NCBI GenBank assembly: GCA_977017575.1
Contig: CDRNVI010000026.1
Location: 434,001 to 498,000 of the forward strand
Source: Paramoeba atlantica
Lineage: Eukaryota; Discosea
Direction of reading: 5' to 3'
DNA: 64,000 bases
In this document: positions 52,241 through 60,699 of the stretch, one piece after another
Position numbering within the stretch: the stretch's first letter is position 1
Layout: each line of letters opens with the position of its first letter
Made by a program: the position numbers and the translations under genes
Notes under the pieces: model-generated
What the model saw: the letters and a program-made list of their open reading frames with translations, nothing else
Database searches by the model: none
Told to the model about the DNA's origin: nothing

Positions 52241-52399
52241 CTAATTCACTGTATTTTGTGACATGATTAGACGGCTATGCAAGATTCCTATACTTATGCA
52301 ATATTCCTATACTTCCACCGATGACTACAACGCCAAAATTCGTTTCGATGAGTACTCATCCAAACTACAACACCAGTGTCCATAATACAGTACGCAAAA

Positions 52400-52471
52400 G
52401 CCACATCCGAGGATCGAACTCGGGACCTCCGTCTTACTAGGACGGCGCTCTAACCACTGGGCTAATGCGGC
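52400..52471 (-). tRNA. tRNA-Thr (anticodon AGT)
   Basis: A 72-nt cloverleaf: acceptor GCCGCAT/ATGTGGC, D arm GCCC/GAGC, anticodon stem CCGTC/GACGG with loop CTAGTAA, T arm CCGAG-TTCGATC-CTCGG. Internal A and B boxes are intact, with a T run downstream. It is the only tRNA of the cluster on the - strand. Confidence 0.93.
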
Positions 52472-52546
52472 ACTTTAAATGTGGACTGTCAACTTGGTGT
52501 GGAAGAATTCCTCCTTAAGAGAGATAGGTAGCGCACAATATTTGCA

Positions 52547-52618
52547 GGGGGCTTAGCTCAGAGGTAGAGCACCGGATTCCAAATCCGATGGTCGCAGGTT
52601 CAATCCCTGCAGTCCTCA
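52547..52618 (+). tRNA. tRNA-Trp (anticodon CCA)
   Basis: 72 nt: acceptor GGGGGCT/AGTCCTC with two G-U pairs, D arm GCTC/GAGC, anticodon loop TTCCAAA, T arm GCAGG-TTCAATC-CCTGC, discriminator A. One mismatch (C-A) sits at the base of the anticodon stem. Confidence 0.92.
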
Positions 52619-52672
52619 TTTCCGACTTTTCATATCAAACGAGTTTATAGGTTACGTGCATAGACAGGAAGT

Positions 52673-52753
52673 GCGCTCATACCCAAGTGGTTAAGGGGCC
52701 TGACTAGAAATCAGGTGTGTTCTCACGCGTAGGTTCGAATCCTGCTGAGCGCG
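52673..52753 (+). tRNA. tRNA-Ser (anticodon AGA)
   Basis: 81 nt with acceptor GCGCTCA/TGAGCGC, anticodon stem CCTGA/TCAGG with loop CTAGAAA, long variable arm (TGTGTTCTCACGCG region) and T loop TTCGAAT. Discriminator G and a TTTT terminator follow. Confidence 0.93.
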
Positions 52754-52810
52754 TTTTCGCTGCGTTAGCGATTTTACCACGTTGCATCTCCGTTTACGCT
52801 CGGCACCCGC

Positions 52811-52883
52811 GGGGGTGTAGCTCACATGGTAGAGCGTGCGCTTAGCATGCGCGAGGCACTGGGATCGATACCCAGCATCTCCA
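52811..52883 (+). tRNA. tRNA-Ala (anticodon AGC)
   Basis: 73 nt: acceptor GGGGGTG/CATCTCC, so the G3-U70 identity pair of Ala tRNAs is present. Anticodon loop TTAGCAT, T arm CTGGG-ATCGATA-CCCAG. Confidence 0.93.
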
Positions 52884-52939
52884 TTTCGCTTCCACAACAA
52901 ATTTGAGTCCTCATCAGTGATTGTCTATCGAGGATAATC

Positions 52940-53012
52940 GGGCGTGTAGCTCAGTTGGCAGAGCGCTCGATTCGCATTCGAGAGGCCTAGGGTTCGATTC
53001 CCTACCCGTCCA
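52940..53012 (+). tRNA. tRNA-Ala (anticodon CGC)
   Basis: 73 nt: acceptor GGGCGTG/CCCGTCC with G3-U70 and one T-C mismatch, D arm GCTC/GAGC, anticodon loop TTCGCAT, T arm TAGGG-TTCGATT-CCCTA. A TTTTT terminator follows. Confidence 0.92.
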
Positions 53013-53554
53013 TTTTTAGCTTTCCTGGCTCTCGCGTTAAAAGCGGTGGGTACTTCCACCGGAGTCTGTGCAACGGCACTAGCACTATTACCTGTCATGA
53101 ATTCATCTTATCTTCTTGTCTTACAGTAACTCCAAAAAGTGTTCAAATGTTTCGACATTCTTTAATGTTTTATTTTTTTAGCAAAGAGAATCAAAGGATA
53201 ATGCTGTAGTAGGTGGAAGTAACGGACTTTTGCAGAAGTCCTTTTTTGACCACCAACCTCTTGTTACTGTACCCCTCCCCTACTTATACCGTTACCCCTC
53301 CTAGTTATCCAAGTACGCTACTTATCCAAAAAATCGGGTAATTTTTGGAAAACTTATCCAACTTTTTGACACGAAGTCATAAGTCCTTGACTTATGCATA
53401 AGTCAAGGACTTTTGTACAAGTACTTGACTTCCATCCAATTTATGTATACTTCTATCTTCCATTTCTCTTTTGAATTGTCCTGATTATTTATTCTATGAA
53501 CAATAGTGAGTTTTTAAGACTCCTTCGTTTTATGAATAATATTTCTTACTAGTA
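53013..53554. other. Spacer with perfect 32-bp palindrome
   Basis: No gene. Bases 53381-53412 are a perfect palindrome (AAGTCCTTGACTTATG followed by its complement). Related CTTGACTTATGCA words recur at 54415-54480. Several GGACTT/AAGTCC words surround it. Confidence 0.6.
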
Positions 53555-53938
53555 ATGCACAATCGTCACCCAAGTTCTTTATCCCTTGAAGATTTAGTTC
53601 GCTCCGGCGAATTGATCCAACTTCAGAGCGGGAGATACTTTTTATGCGACCGACATCAGGATGCGTTGACTACCTTTACCCCTCCACTATCAGATTCTTT
53701 CATCTCCTCAGAGCTTCATCTTTATGTTTGCTCTTCTTCGGTACCACCTGATACTCCTATCGAGGGTGATTTAACATTCGTCGTTTCACCTGTGGTTCTC
53801 TGGAGTATTCTCAAGCTGTACAAGAATAAACATAGACCAAATACCGTGAGTAAAATAAAGGAAGTGTGCGATCGATACTTGAAGTCTCCTGCTTGTCTGA
53901 AGGAATGTTATAAACTGCACCGTACTTTTAAAAAATGA
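53555..53938 (+). CDS. Chimeric frame: unknown N-terminus with Tc1-like transposase C-terminus
   Basis: 127 residues. About residues 80-127 (LWSILKLYKNKHRPNTVSKI, then YLKSPACLKECYKLHRTFKK) match the end of the Tc1-like transposase at 55719-56732 (LWRKMKIEKNKRNPSTVSQI ... CQKLHASFKK). After the stop, the next in-frame codons (MEMVILYGGKKIPY) continue the similarity to that enzyme's last residues (LELCIRKEGKKIPY). The first 78 residues (HPSSLSLEDLVRSGELIQLQ ...) resemble nothing known to me. This is either a transposase relic joined to unrelated sequence or a recruited fusion. Confidence 0.45.
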   Translation: MHNRHPSSLSLEDLVRSGELIQLQSGRYFLCDRHQDALTTFTPPLSDSFISSELHLYVCSSSVPPDTPIEGDLTFVVSPVVLWSILKLYKNKHRPNTVSKIKEVCDRYLKSPACLKECYKLHRTFKK

Positions 53939-54404
53939 ATGGAAATGGTTATTCTGTACGGAGGAAAGAAGATCCCTTACTGAAATACTACAGTGAATAT
54001 TTCATCCACTTTAGTATTCGATAGAAATTATGCAACTTTCTGCAAGTTTTAGTTCAGAGGAACATGTTTAAGTATTTGCATCTCTTTGAAAACCACGTCT
54101 GCCTTGGACAAAATTCTCAAAAAAAAAAAAATCTTTTCGATGTCCTTCTTTCAGAGATGACACGTCTTTTGACAAGACACGAGCATTGATGATGAAATCT
54201 CCCACACCTAAACCAAAGAGGAGGCTCTCACACTCTCCCAGGATGGCCTGCAGACTCCTCGGATCTTCCTTTCCTATCAAACCGAGTTATTTTACTTGAA
54301 GATTTGAAAAGTTTCACAGGATTTTTTTCACTGCCCAGATGAGCAAATTCTCAGATTTTTGCCCTTCCTCCCATGTTTATCGCATGCTGTTTGACGGCCA
54401 AAGT
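53939..54404. other. Spacer
   Basis: No convincing gene. A 70-residue - strand frame at 54068-54280 (EDPRSLQAILGECESLLFGL) has plausible composition but no recognised homology, so it is not called. Confidence 0.4.
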
Positions 54405-54484
54405 AAAGGGATATTGCATAAGTCAAGGAATATTGCATAAGTCAAGGAATATTGCATAAATCAAGGAATATTGCATAAGTCAAG
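54405..54484 (-). repeat. 19-bp minisatellite, variant block
   Basis: Four units of TATGCAATATTCCTTGACT on the - strand, a variant of the 19-bp motif at 35082. The CTTGACTTATGCA portion is shared with the palindrome at 53381. Confidence 0.75.
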
Positions 54485-54578
54485 AAGCACTTCTGTCCTG
54501 CTCCCGGTGAGGCCCCGGAGTTGCGAGAGGCCTCCATATCCCACAACTACCACCTCCCCCCCCCCTATTGAGAAGGTG

Positions 54579-54717
54579 TACTGTATCTTATAAAGATACA
54601 GTTTCTGTACCTTGTTGGTACATTTTGCTAGCCCTTCCTTTCTTTTCCCGGAAACGGGCATACATTTTCCTTTTAAATGCCAGTTTCCGGCTGACGGCTA
54701 GCAGGGACTGTCCCTCT
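54579..54717 (+). ncRNA. Spliced-leader RNA-like gene
   Basis: Bases 54598-54617 (ACAGTTTCTGTACCTTGTTG) followed by GTA differ at only two positions from the 3' end of the kinetoplastid/diplonemid spliced-leader exon (ACAGTTTCTGTACTTTATTG, then GT). A 39-nt leader would begin at 54579. TGTACC and GGTACA form a stem across the 5' splice site, as stem-loop I does in known SL RNAs. The intron part folds: GCTAGCC pairs with GGCTAGC, enclosing a hairpin of CCGGAAAC and GTTTCCGG with an inner GGCAT/ATGCC stem. A clear single-stranded Sm site was not found (the best T-rich run is in a loop), and there is no strong T terminator. It could be a diverged or inactive copy. Only one copy is in the window. 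Confidence 0.6.
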
Positions 54718-54902
54718 TGTCGTGGAAGTAGGGGACGTACCTCCGACTTTTCACCCCTCCCCGGCTCACTCCTTGAGTGAGTTTTCTTCCCTCCCCGGCT
54801 TTCTTCTTGTCGCGCCTGTCTCTTCCCGGGAGCTATGCGCCATGGTGGCCTCCCTTGAGGACCACTGGGCGTGACTCTGCCTCGCATTATCGCGAGGCAG
54901 CG

Positions 54903-55045
54903 GTCGGTTGCAGTGCGCCCCTCCGGCTGCGTAAAGAGGTGGTGAGTTGCCTGGACCACCTCTACCGACTGGGACCGAGTCGGTTGCAGTACGCCCCTCC
55001 GGCTGCGTAAAGAGAGGGCGAGTTGCCTGGACCCCCTCTACCGAC
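54903..55045. repeat. Two 67-bp folded units, 76-bp period
   Basis: Units 54903-54969 and 54979-55045 both start GTCGGTTGCAG and end TACCGAC. Each folds with GTCGG/CCGAC closing two hairpins: GCAG/CTGC, then AGAGGTGG/CCACCTCT in unit 1 and the compatible AGAGAGGG/CCCCCTCT in unit 2. Paired changes favour a structural RNA role. Family unknown. Confidence 0.5.
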
Positions 55046-55263
55046 CGAGTCCGTGTCGAACCCCCTTTGGCGACATCCGTTGTGGGCAGATTATGTGCCG
55101 ATGATATCGGCCGTCGCATTAAGGGGATTATCTCTGCGCCAAAGAGCGCATGATAAACAACGGGGGTCGCGCGAGCGATCCCTGATAAATGGGGTGAAGG
55201 TGGTAGTTGTTTTGGGGAATATGAGAGGCCGAACGCACGGAGGGGCCGGCCGGGCCACTGAGG

Positions 55264-55476
55264 TAGGACAGTCCTAGGACCTCCTATGTTACTTCTAGCA
55301 TGTCAACACGTACAACCGTTATATGAGAAATACTTTTACAAGATAGGGGAATGTAATATCTTGCAAATACTAGTGTACAGTGTCGTTCCAGCCATATTGC
55401 AACAAACATTTCGCTCTTAGGAAAGGTCCTCAGGTGAAATAAGTGGTGGAAACGCATCATTTAGGGTCAGGACTTT
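55264..55476. other. Spacer
   Basis: Short AT-rich spacer between the module and the Tc1-like element; nothing recognised. Confidence 0.4.
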
Positions 55477-55718
55477 AGTGCAAAATTAGTTTGTTGAAAC
55501 AGTTTTAGGATTTTTCAATTTGCTTTTGAGTCAAAATGTTGGGCGGGAAGTAATTTTAGAACCCAATTTTTGTCGAAAATCTCCTGTAAAAAATTTACGA
55601 ACGACACTACATAATTGCCCACTAAGGCACAACGCATTTGAAAAACGATTGATGAGTTGACAGAAAGATCTATCGTATTTTTTCCACCCCAAATTTTCAA
55701 ATTTTCATCAACAAGCGT

Positions 55719-56732
55719 CTAGTAAGGAATTTTTTTACCTTCTTTCCGAATGCAGAGCTCTAACCTTTTTTTGAATGATGCATGAAGTTTCTGACAATAA
55801 CCTACGCATGATTCCGACTCCAAATACTCTTCACATACCGCTTTAATTTGAGAAACGGTTGATGGATTTCTCTTATTCTTTTCGATTTTCATTTTTCTCC
55901 ACAAATTCTCTATTGGATTTAGGTCGGGAGAATCCGCTGGCCATTTTGGAAGTACTTTTTTCTCATCGAACGAAGAGTGATATTGTCGGAGAGGCGCCTC
56001 AGCACTTTCTGAGCCTACGTACGTCGCCCACCATTCAGTTGTTCGTTTTGCAGTATGGGGAGGTGCACCGTCATCAACAAGTATTGCTGATGGCTGTGAA
56101 CGAGAATAAGGTACCCAATTTGCCTCGAGGATTTGCTTTCTGTAATATACTGACCCAAATTGCTTATTTTGACGTGGCATTTCACCAATTTCGTTAAACA
56201 CCGTACGACGGATATTTTCATCAGCGTAGAACCGACGGAAGTCATCACACCAATGATAAATTACCCGGCCTTCAACGTCAATAGCCCCCCATAGCATAAC
56301 CTTTGTTGGATGATGGGAACAGCCTTTTGGAACTCTATCTTCAGGACTCTGCCAAGCCCCGCGAGATAGGTCACCAGCGTGAACATTCACCTCATCCGTG
56401 AAAACTAGATGACTGAAAAATGTGTCATTGGACATGTTATTTTCTTTTAGCATGGCATGACAAAAGTCCACACGAGCCTTGCGCTTAGCCTCCGTTAAAT
56501 GAAGTGTGTGTTCCTTAGAGCGGAAACGATATCCATGATAGTAAAGTAGAGCTCTCATTCTTCGTCTAGGAACTAACAAAGGCACTGTGCTGAGTTCCAT
56601 CATGGTACAACGAAGATTGGTAAGAGTTCTTTGAGTTGAGGTAACAGCCAAAACTTTGGGTAGTAAGTCTTTGGCATTCTGATACCCTGACCAACTCTGC
56701 AAAGTGTTTCGTGTCGATGAAAGCTGATTCAT
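55719..56732 (-). CDS. Tc1/mariner-type DDE transposase
   Basis: 337 residues. The catalytic triad is visible: LVFTDEVNVHAGD (Asp), AILVDDGAPPHTA (Asp) and WPADSPDLNPIENLWRKM (Glu). SHHPTKVMLWGAI and the C-terminal CQKLHASFKKRLELC are family-typical. The spacing between the second Asp and Glu is larger than the usual 34-39 because of an insert (WWATYVGSESAEAPLRQYHS). The N-terminal DNA-binding domain is short: only about 70 residues precede the catalytic core. Binding may therefore be supplied by the upstream gene, whose stop overlaps this ATG. The gene appears intact. Confidence 0.85.
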   Translation of the reverse strand: MNQLSSTRNTLQSWSGYQNAKDLLPKVLAVTSTQRTLTNLRCTMMELSTVPLLVPRRRMRALLYYHGYRFRSKEHTLHLTEAKRKARVDFCHAMLKENNMSNDTFFSHLVFTDEVNVHAGDLSRGAWQSPEDRVPKGCSHHPTKVMLWGAIDVEGRVIYHWCDDFRRFYADENIRRTVFNEIGEMPRQNKQFGSVYYRKQILEANWVPYSRSQPSAILVDDGAPPHTAKRTTEWWATYVGSESAEAPLRQYHSSFDEKKVLPKWPADSPDLNPIENLWRKMKIEKNKRNPSTVSQIKAVCEEYLESESCVGYCQKLHASFKKRLELCIRKEGKKIPY

Positions 56733-57562
56733 TCGCTCGCTTCTCCTCCCCCTTCATTTCCCCTGAATAAAAAGTTCTCCTCCCGTAGACGAGCTATAGA
56801 AAGTATCAATCTGGTCTCGTTCTTTTTTAGAATTTCGCACTGTTCTTTATAATATTCACAGAGCTCGTTATATTTATTTAATTCTCCTTTTAAAAGAGTC
56901 AGTTCTATTGTCAGCTCACGCTCGCGCTTACTCGCATCACTCAAAAGCGTACTTTTCTCGTCTACTTTGCTCTTTAACCTTTTTACCTGAGCTTTGAGGT
57001 TCTGCTGCTTTCGCCGAAGTGTTTGGATGCTTGTATTTTTTAAAGAGAGGTTACTTTCCAGGCTGTCAATCTCACGCTCATAATGCTCGATTCCGGGCAA
57101 GGGGTTAGAGAGCTCAATGGGCTCAACACTAATAATTTCCTCCAAAACCGTCTCGTTTTTGGTTTCTGCGATAATCTCGTCAGTGACTTCGTATTCTGTG
57201 GCCGTTCCCTCTAACAGATCCATAAGCTGTCCTTCGTAGATAACAGGGTGCACCTTGAGACCAGAAGCGGAATCAGACGTGGAACGAGGCGGTGATGGAG
57301 GATTTTGACCGGCCTGAGCAGTTTCTTGGGACCAGCCGGTAATGAGAGATGATACATCTTCATTGGTGTCACTTTGGTCGGTGCTATAACCGGACGAGTA
57401 AGAAACTTCATCGTCCGGGTCCCAATCAGAATCATCACCCTCTGAGCCCGTGGTGATGTCTGAAGTAGCAAATGTTCCTTCAGTTTCGCTTGAGCAAGAA
57501 TGTTCCGATGATCCCCTAGTCGAGAAATCCGACTCACTATCCAGCTTAAAGCTAATACTCAT
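56729..57562 (-). CDS. Acidic coiled-coil protein encoded by the Tc1/mariner element
   Basis: 277 residues, not recognised. Residues 1-100 are acidic and Ser-rich (TGSEGDDSDWDPDDEVSYSS). Residues about 160-265 form a long coiled coil (YEREIDSLESNLSLKNTSIQ, then LKAQVKRLKSKVDEKSTLLS). Such a protein could dimerise and tether the transposase. The gene ends in TGA overlapping the transposase ATG (ATGA). This suggests coupled translation, or separate mRNAs by trans-splicing. Tc1/mariner elements normally have a single gene. Confidence 0.65.
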   Translation of the reverse strand: MSISFKLDSESDFSTRGSSEHSCSSETEGTFATSDITTGSEGDDSDWDPDDEVSYSSGYSTDQSDTNEDVSSLITGWSQETAQAGQNPPSPPRSTSDSASGLKVHPVIYEGQLMDLLEGTATEYEVTDEIIAETKNETVLEEIISVEPIELSNPLPGIEHYEREIDSLESNLSLKNTSIQTLRRKQQNLKAQVKRLKSKVDEKSTLLSDASKRERELTIELTLLKGELNKYNELCEYYKEQCEILKKNETRLILSIARLREENFLFRGNEGGGEASE

Positions 57563-57708
57563 GGAGGTGGAAGGTTGGCTAAAAAGAAAAAAATCTACAA
57601 AAAAATGTGATTAAAGCAGCAAAGCAGAGCTAAATTACATATTATTAATGGAATAAGCACGTGATGCGCAAAAACCAAAAGCTTTGCGTAATTTTGCACT
57701 ATACCTTA

Positions 57709-59775
57709 CTGTGACACCCCCCTTTAATATGCACCCCCTTCCCTCCCCCCCTTAATATGCACAAATTTTGGTGAAAGGGGACTTTTTTTCCTCCCAAAAA
57801 AAAATAATTTTTTTCACGGTGGTTGCGCAGACAAAATTTCAGTTCGCCAATATCACAAAGCATGTTGACGTATTGGCCGACCGAACAGGACAACCCAACT
57901 TGGTCGAAACCACATTACCTGTTTCCAGAGACGCATGTTATGATTCTTATCTAGTCTTTTCTTGTGGTGCAAAAGGGATGATCGTAATCCTTGTGGTGCT
58001 CCTGTACCTTCGGAAATTTCGTATAGATGCTCTAACATTTGGCAAACGTGTGTGGCCATAGGAGTATCTTTGCTTTCACTAAATTCCTTGAGTGCCGCAT
58101 GTAGTTCACTACACTCGCTCCAAAAAAATTCACACTGCTTCTGAATGCATTGTGAGCCGTATTTAGTCAAGATTTTTTGACACCGCTTAATGGAATTAGA
58201 ATCTCGTGGCCCTTTTTTCGCTTCTTCGATGAATAACTGAATAGTTTGCAAATAGTTTGCCAGAAATTCCATGGACGTGAACTTGTCGGAGCACCAGCGA
58301 GTAACCCCTCCAAGTTTCGGAGTAACGACGCCATGCTACATGCGAGCACTGGTCATGGTGTTCAAAAATTTTGGACCACACTCTGAAAATATTCGATGTT
58401 TTTCCTGGAAATCGTTTTCCCCAAGGTTCAAAAGTTTCTCCTGCACTTCACTAACTTCCTGTAGTATCACTTGCTTGAGCACACAAAGGCTTTCGCGCAA
58501 CTTTTCCGCCAAATTGGTTTTCCATGCTGTCGGAGAAATTGTTCCAAGAACCAGGTAGCACTGCTTTAGAAGTGCCTCAGCTCGCATTACGTTGGAATCG
58601 AATCGTACCAGCAAGTGGGATAAAGCAATTCCTCTGTATTTTCCCTTTGTGGCACTCGCCTTGCCCCCTGAAAAAAGGGCCTTCGAAAAGCTTCTTTTAA
58701 ATTTAAAGGCTGGAGACGATTCGTAGGGTTGAAACGCCGTTTTGCAGACATTATTTAACATGTGTCCTATACAAGATCATAGTGACACACGGTACTTTTG
58801 ATTTATTCCGCGCTGTATGTTTCCTAGGTCCTCTTCTCCCACCGGGTCAATACGATCGTAAATGGATTTTAAGAAACCTTCGCAATTCACACGGGCAACA
58901 TGGTTGACAGTGGCGCCATCCACCATCAAGAACTTAAGCTTTAGCAGGCGTTCCTCGCCTAGGTTACTGGAAAGTTGCCGGTTGATTTCTGCATCCCACT
59001 TTTTTAGTTGAGATTTAGAATGCACTGTGTATAATTCACCAAAGGTTCTTCTCATCCATTGTTGTACTGTTGCCATAGCTTTGTGGTGCGTTTGAGACAT
59101 TTCTGTGGTGCGTTCGCCATTTCTGTTTTGAAAACAGTCTTATGCTTCACAACGAAAGGAACATCGCGGCGTACGTTTCTCCGAGAATCTAGAACGACTC
59201 TAGAACGCTTGGCAACTTTTACTTTACGGGCCCCACTGGAATCAACCAAACCTTCCTCGTTATCACTGCCGTCATCAGTGGTAGAACCCCATCAGGGGTT
59301 TCGAGGCTAACATTTTTTATATCGCTACCATGTTCTTCATCGGAAGGAACAGAATTCACTTCACTATCGTCAACGCTTGAGCCTTCTACGATCCCTAGGC
59401 CGTAACCGCGCCGTTCTTGTGCATTCTCTAAAGATAGATACAAAAGATTCTCTATGTAGCCAGGCACAAAGGCATCCATGGAATATAATTTGAGAAAACT
59501 TTCAGGTGGCAGAATACTAAAAAAATTGGAATAATAAGTGTATTTTGGAATAATAAAAAAATTAGTGCCCGGCTATCTCCGGGAGGGTACGTCCCTATGG
59601 GATACATGCCCTTAAAATCAATCAATCAATCAAGTTCGAAAAACGCACAGGAAATAAAGGCGCCGCGAAGCGGCGCAATTTTTTTCCCGGAGGGGCTGGT
59701 TCTTCCCCCTCTTACCCCCCCCCTTAATATGCACAAACCCCAAAAACGTGTGCATATTAAAGGGGGGGGTCACAG
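57709..59775. mobile_element. TA-flanked element of unknown class (2,067 bp)
   Basis: The ends CTGTGACACCCCCCTTTAAT and its near complement (ending GGGGGGGGTCACAG) are inverted, and TA flanks both sides (57707-57708, 59776-59777). Each end repeats the CCCCTTAATATGCAC motif twice. The interior holds five overlapping - strand frames between 59479 and 57853 that look like one gene of about 540 codons broken by several frame changes. Confidence 0.65.
57853..59479 (-). pseudogene. Broken unknown gene of the TA-flanked element
   Basis: Reading - strand, the pieces are 59479-59219 (MDAFVPGYIENLLYLSLENA, acidic), 59249-59052 (basic, KVKVAKRSRVVLDSRRNVRR), 59100-58777 (KAMATVQQWMRRTFGELYTV, LKFLMVDGATVNHVARVNCE), 58761-58336 (FKRSFSKALFSGGKASATKG, helical) and 58272-57853 (helical, Cys-containing). 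No DDE, RT, recombinase or replication motif was found. The helical second half and basic middle could be a DNA-binding accessory protein. It may be a non-autonomous relative of the neighbouring two-gene element, since it also uses TA. Confidence 0.45.
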
Positions 59776-59918
59776 TATAAGAATACGAGAAACCTAGAAA
59801 AAACCGCATTTAAAAAGCTCATTTTATGCTTTCTAAAAGTTTGTTGCAAGGATTCGAAATGGGACTGGAGAAGAATATGAGTGTTGCTAACGTGGACAAT
59901 TCTGGAAGGAGTAGCATC

Positions 59919-60215
59919 CTATTCATCTGTTTCCTCTTCGTCGTCCCGGAGAAAACATACCTGGGCGCAAAACATGCGAATGTCTTGGAAGATGCGACGA
60001 ATACGGGAGTTGCCATTGACCGTTAGAGAACCATTCGCAAGTTCAGCAAAGAGCTTCATGCGGTTGGTGCGGACGTCCTCTGCATTGCCAAGGCGACCGC
60101 CCCGACTTTTTAGCTCCTTTTTGAGACTTGAATTTGCTGCCTCCACGGTGTTCGTGTGAACACCAGTTGCAGCAACCCACTCCTTCTTGTGGTTTAATAC
60201 ACCATGGCGCCACTC
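59919..60215 (-). pseudogene. C-terminal fragment of a second Merlin/ISXO2-type transposase
   Basis: The - strand encodes WRHGVLNHKKEWVAATGVHT, then NTVEAANSSLKKELKSRGGR, RMKLFAELANGSLTVNG and an acidic tail. It overlaps the end of the 51468-52240 piece (WRHGAVNHRKHWV) and all of the 35717-35983 piece. It thus confirms that those two are one protein. It is cut at 60215 by the dispersed repeat. Confidence 0.75.
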
Positions 60216-60221
60216 TCTACT

Positions 60222-60672
60222 TTTTACAAAGTCAAGGGTCTCTAAATTTTTACAAAGTCAAGGGTGGTATATTTCTCGAAAATATACGATTTTTTTTTAT
60301 TTGTTACGTGCCTCATAGATTTGTATCCCCGGGAAAATGGAATACCGAACATATGGACGCTATAACGTACCCTAATCTGTCACTTTGAACTACTTTTACT
60401 TCAAATGAACACTTCACATATAAGGGGTGACCCTTCTAAAATGCTCTAAAATGGCCACTTTTCGTGGATTTTGCTTAAAAAAGCCCATTTTCACCTGTTT
60501 TTGGCTACTTTGGCGGGGTCACCGCCTATATGCAACTTTTCCATTTTTAGAAAATGTGATGTGCGTATATACTTTGGAGTCTCATCTACAAGGAAAAGGA
60601 TTTGTAAGTTCCAATACAGGTGGGATCTTGCCAGGAGAAATTTTTCAAAAGTTAAAAAAAAATTAGAGGGGC
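60222..60672. repeat. Dispersed 430-bp repeat, copy C
   Basis: Nearly identical to 24655-25082 in the same orientation, from TTTTTACAAAGTCAAGGGTC to AATTAGAGGGGCTCTGCAAT. The first 20 bases are doubled at the start. It is followed by one partial 19-bp minisatellite unit. Confidence 0.75.
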
Positions 60673-60699
60673 TCTGCAATATTCCTATAAAGATAAGAT

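Larger units (their letters stand above)
54498..55263. repeat. Palindromic module split by a 0.59-kb structured segment
   Basis: The left edge (CTCCCGGTGAGGCCCCGGAG and ACTACCACCTCC) and right edge (GGGGTCGCGCGAGCGATCCC, GAAGGTGGTAGTTGTT, GAGGCCGAACGCACGGAG) are the two halves of the hairpin module seen at 34537. About 54571-55155 is inserted between the arm and the apical stem. It carries the spliced-leader-like RNA and two folded 67-bp units. Confidence 0.65.
55477..57699. mobile_element. Two-gene Tc1/mariner element (2,223 bp)
   Basis: Ends GTGCAAAATTA and its complement TAATTTTGCAC are inverted and flanked by TA (55475-55476 and 57700-57701). The 11-bp ends are short but perfect. Two - strand genes fill the element with a 4-base ATGA overlap. 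It lies 9 bp from the next TA-flanked element, so the two are almost directly adjacent. Confidence 0.7.
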
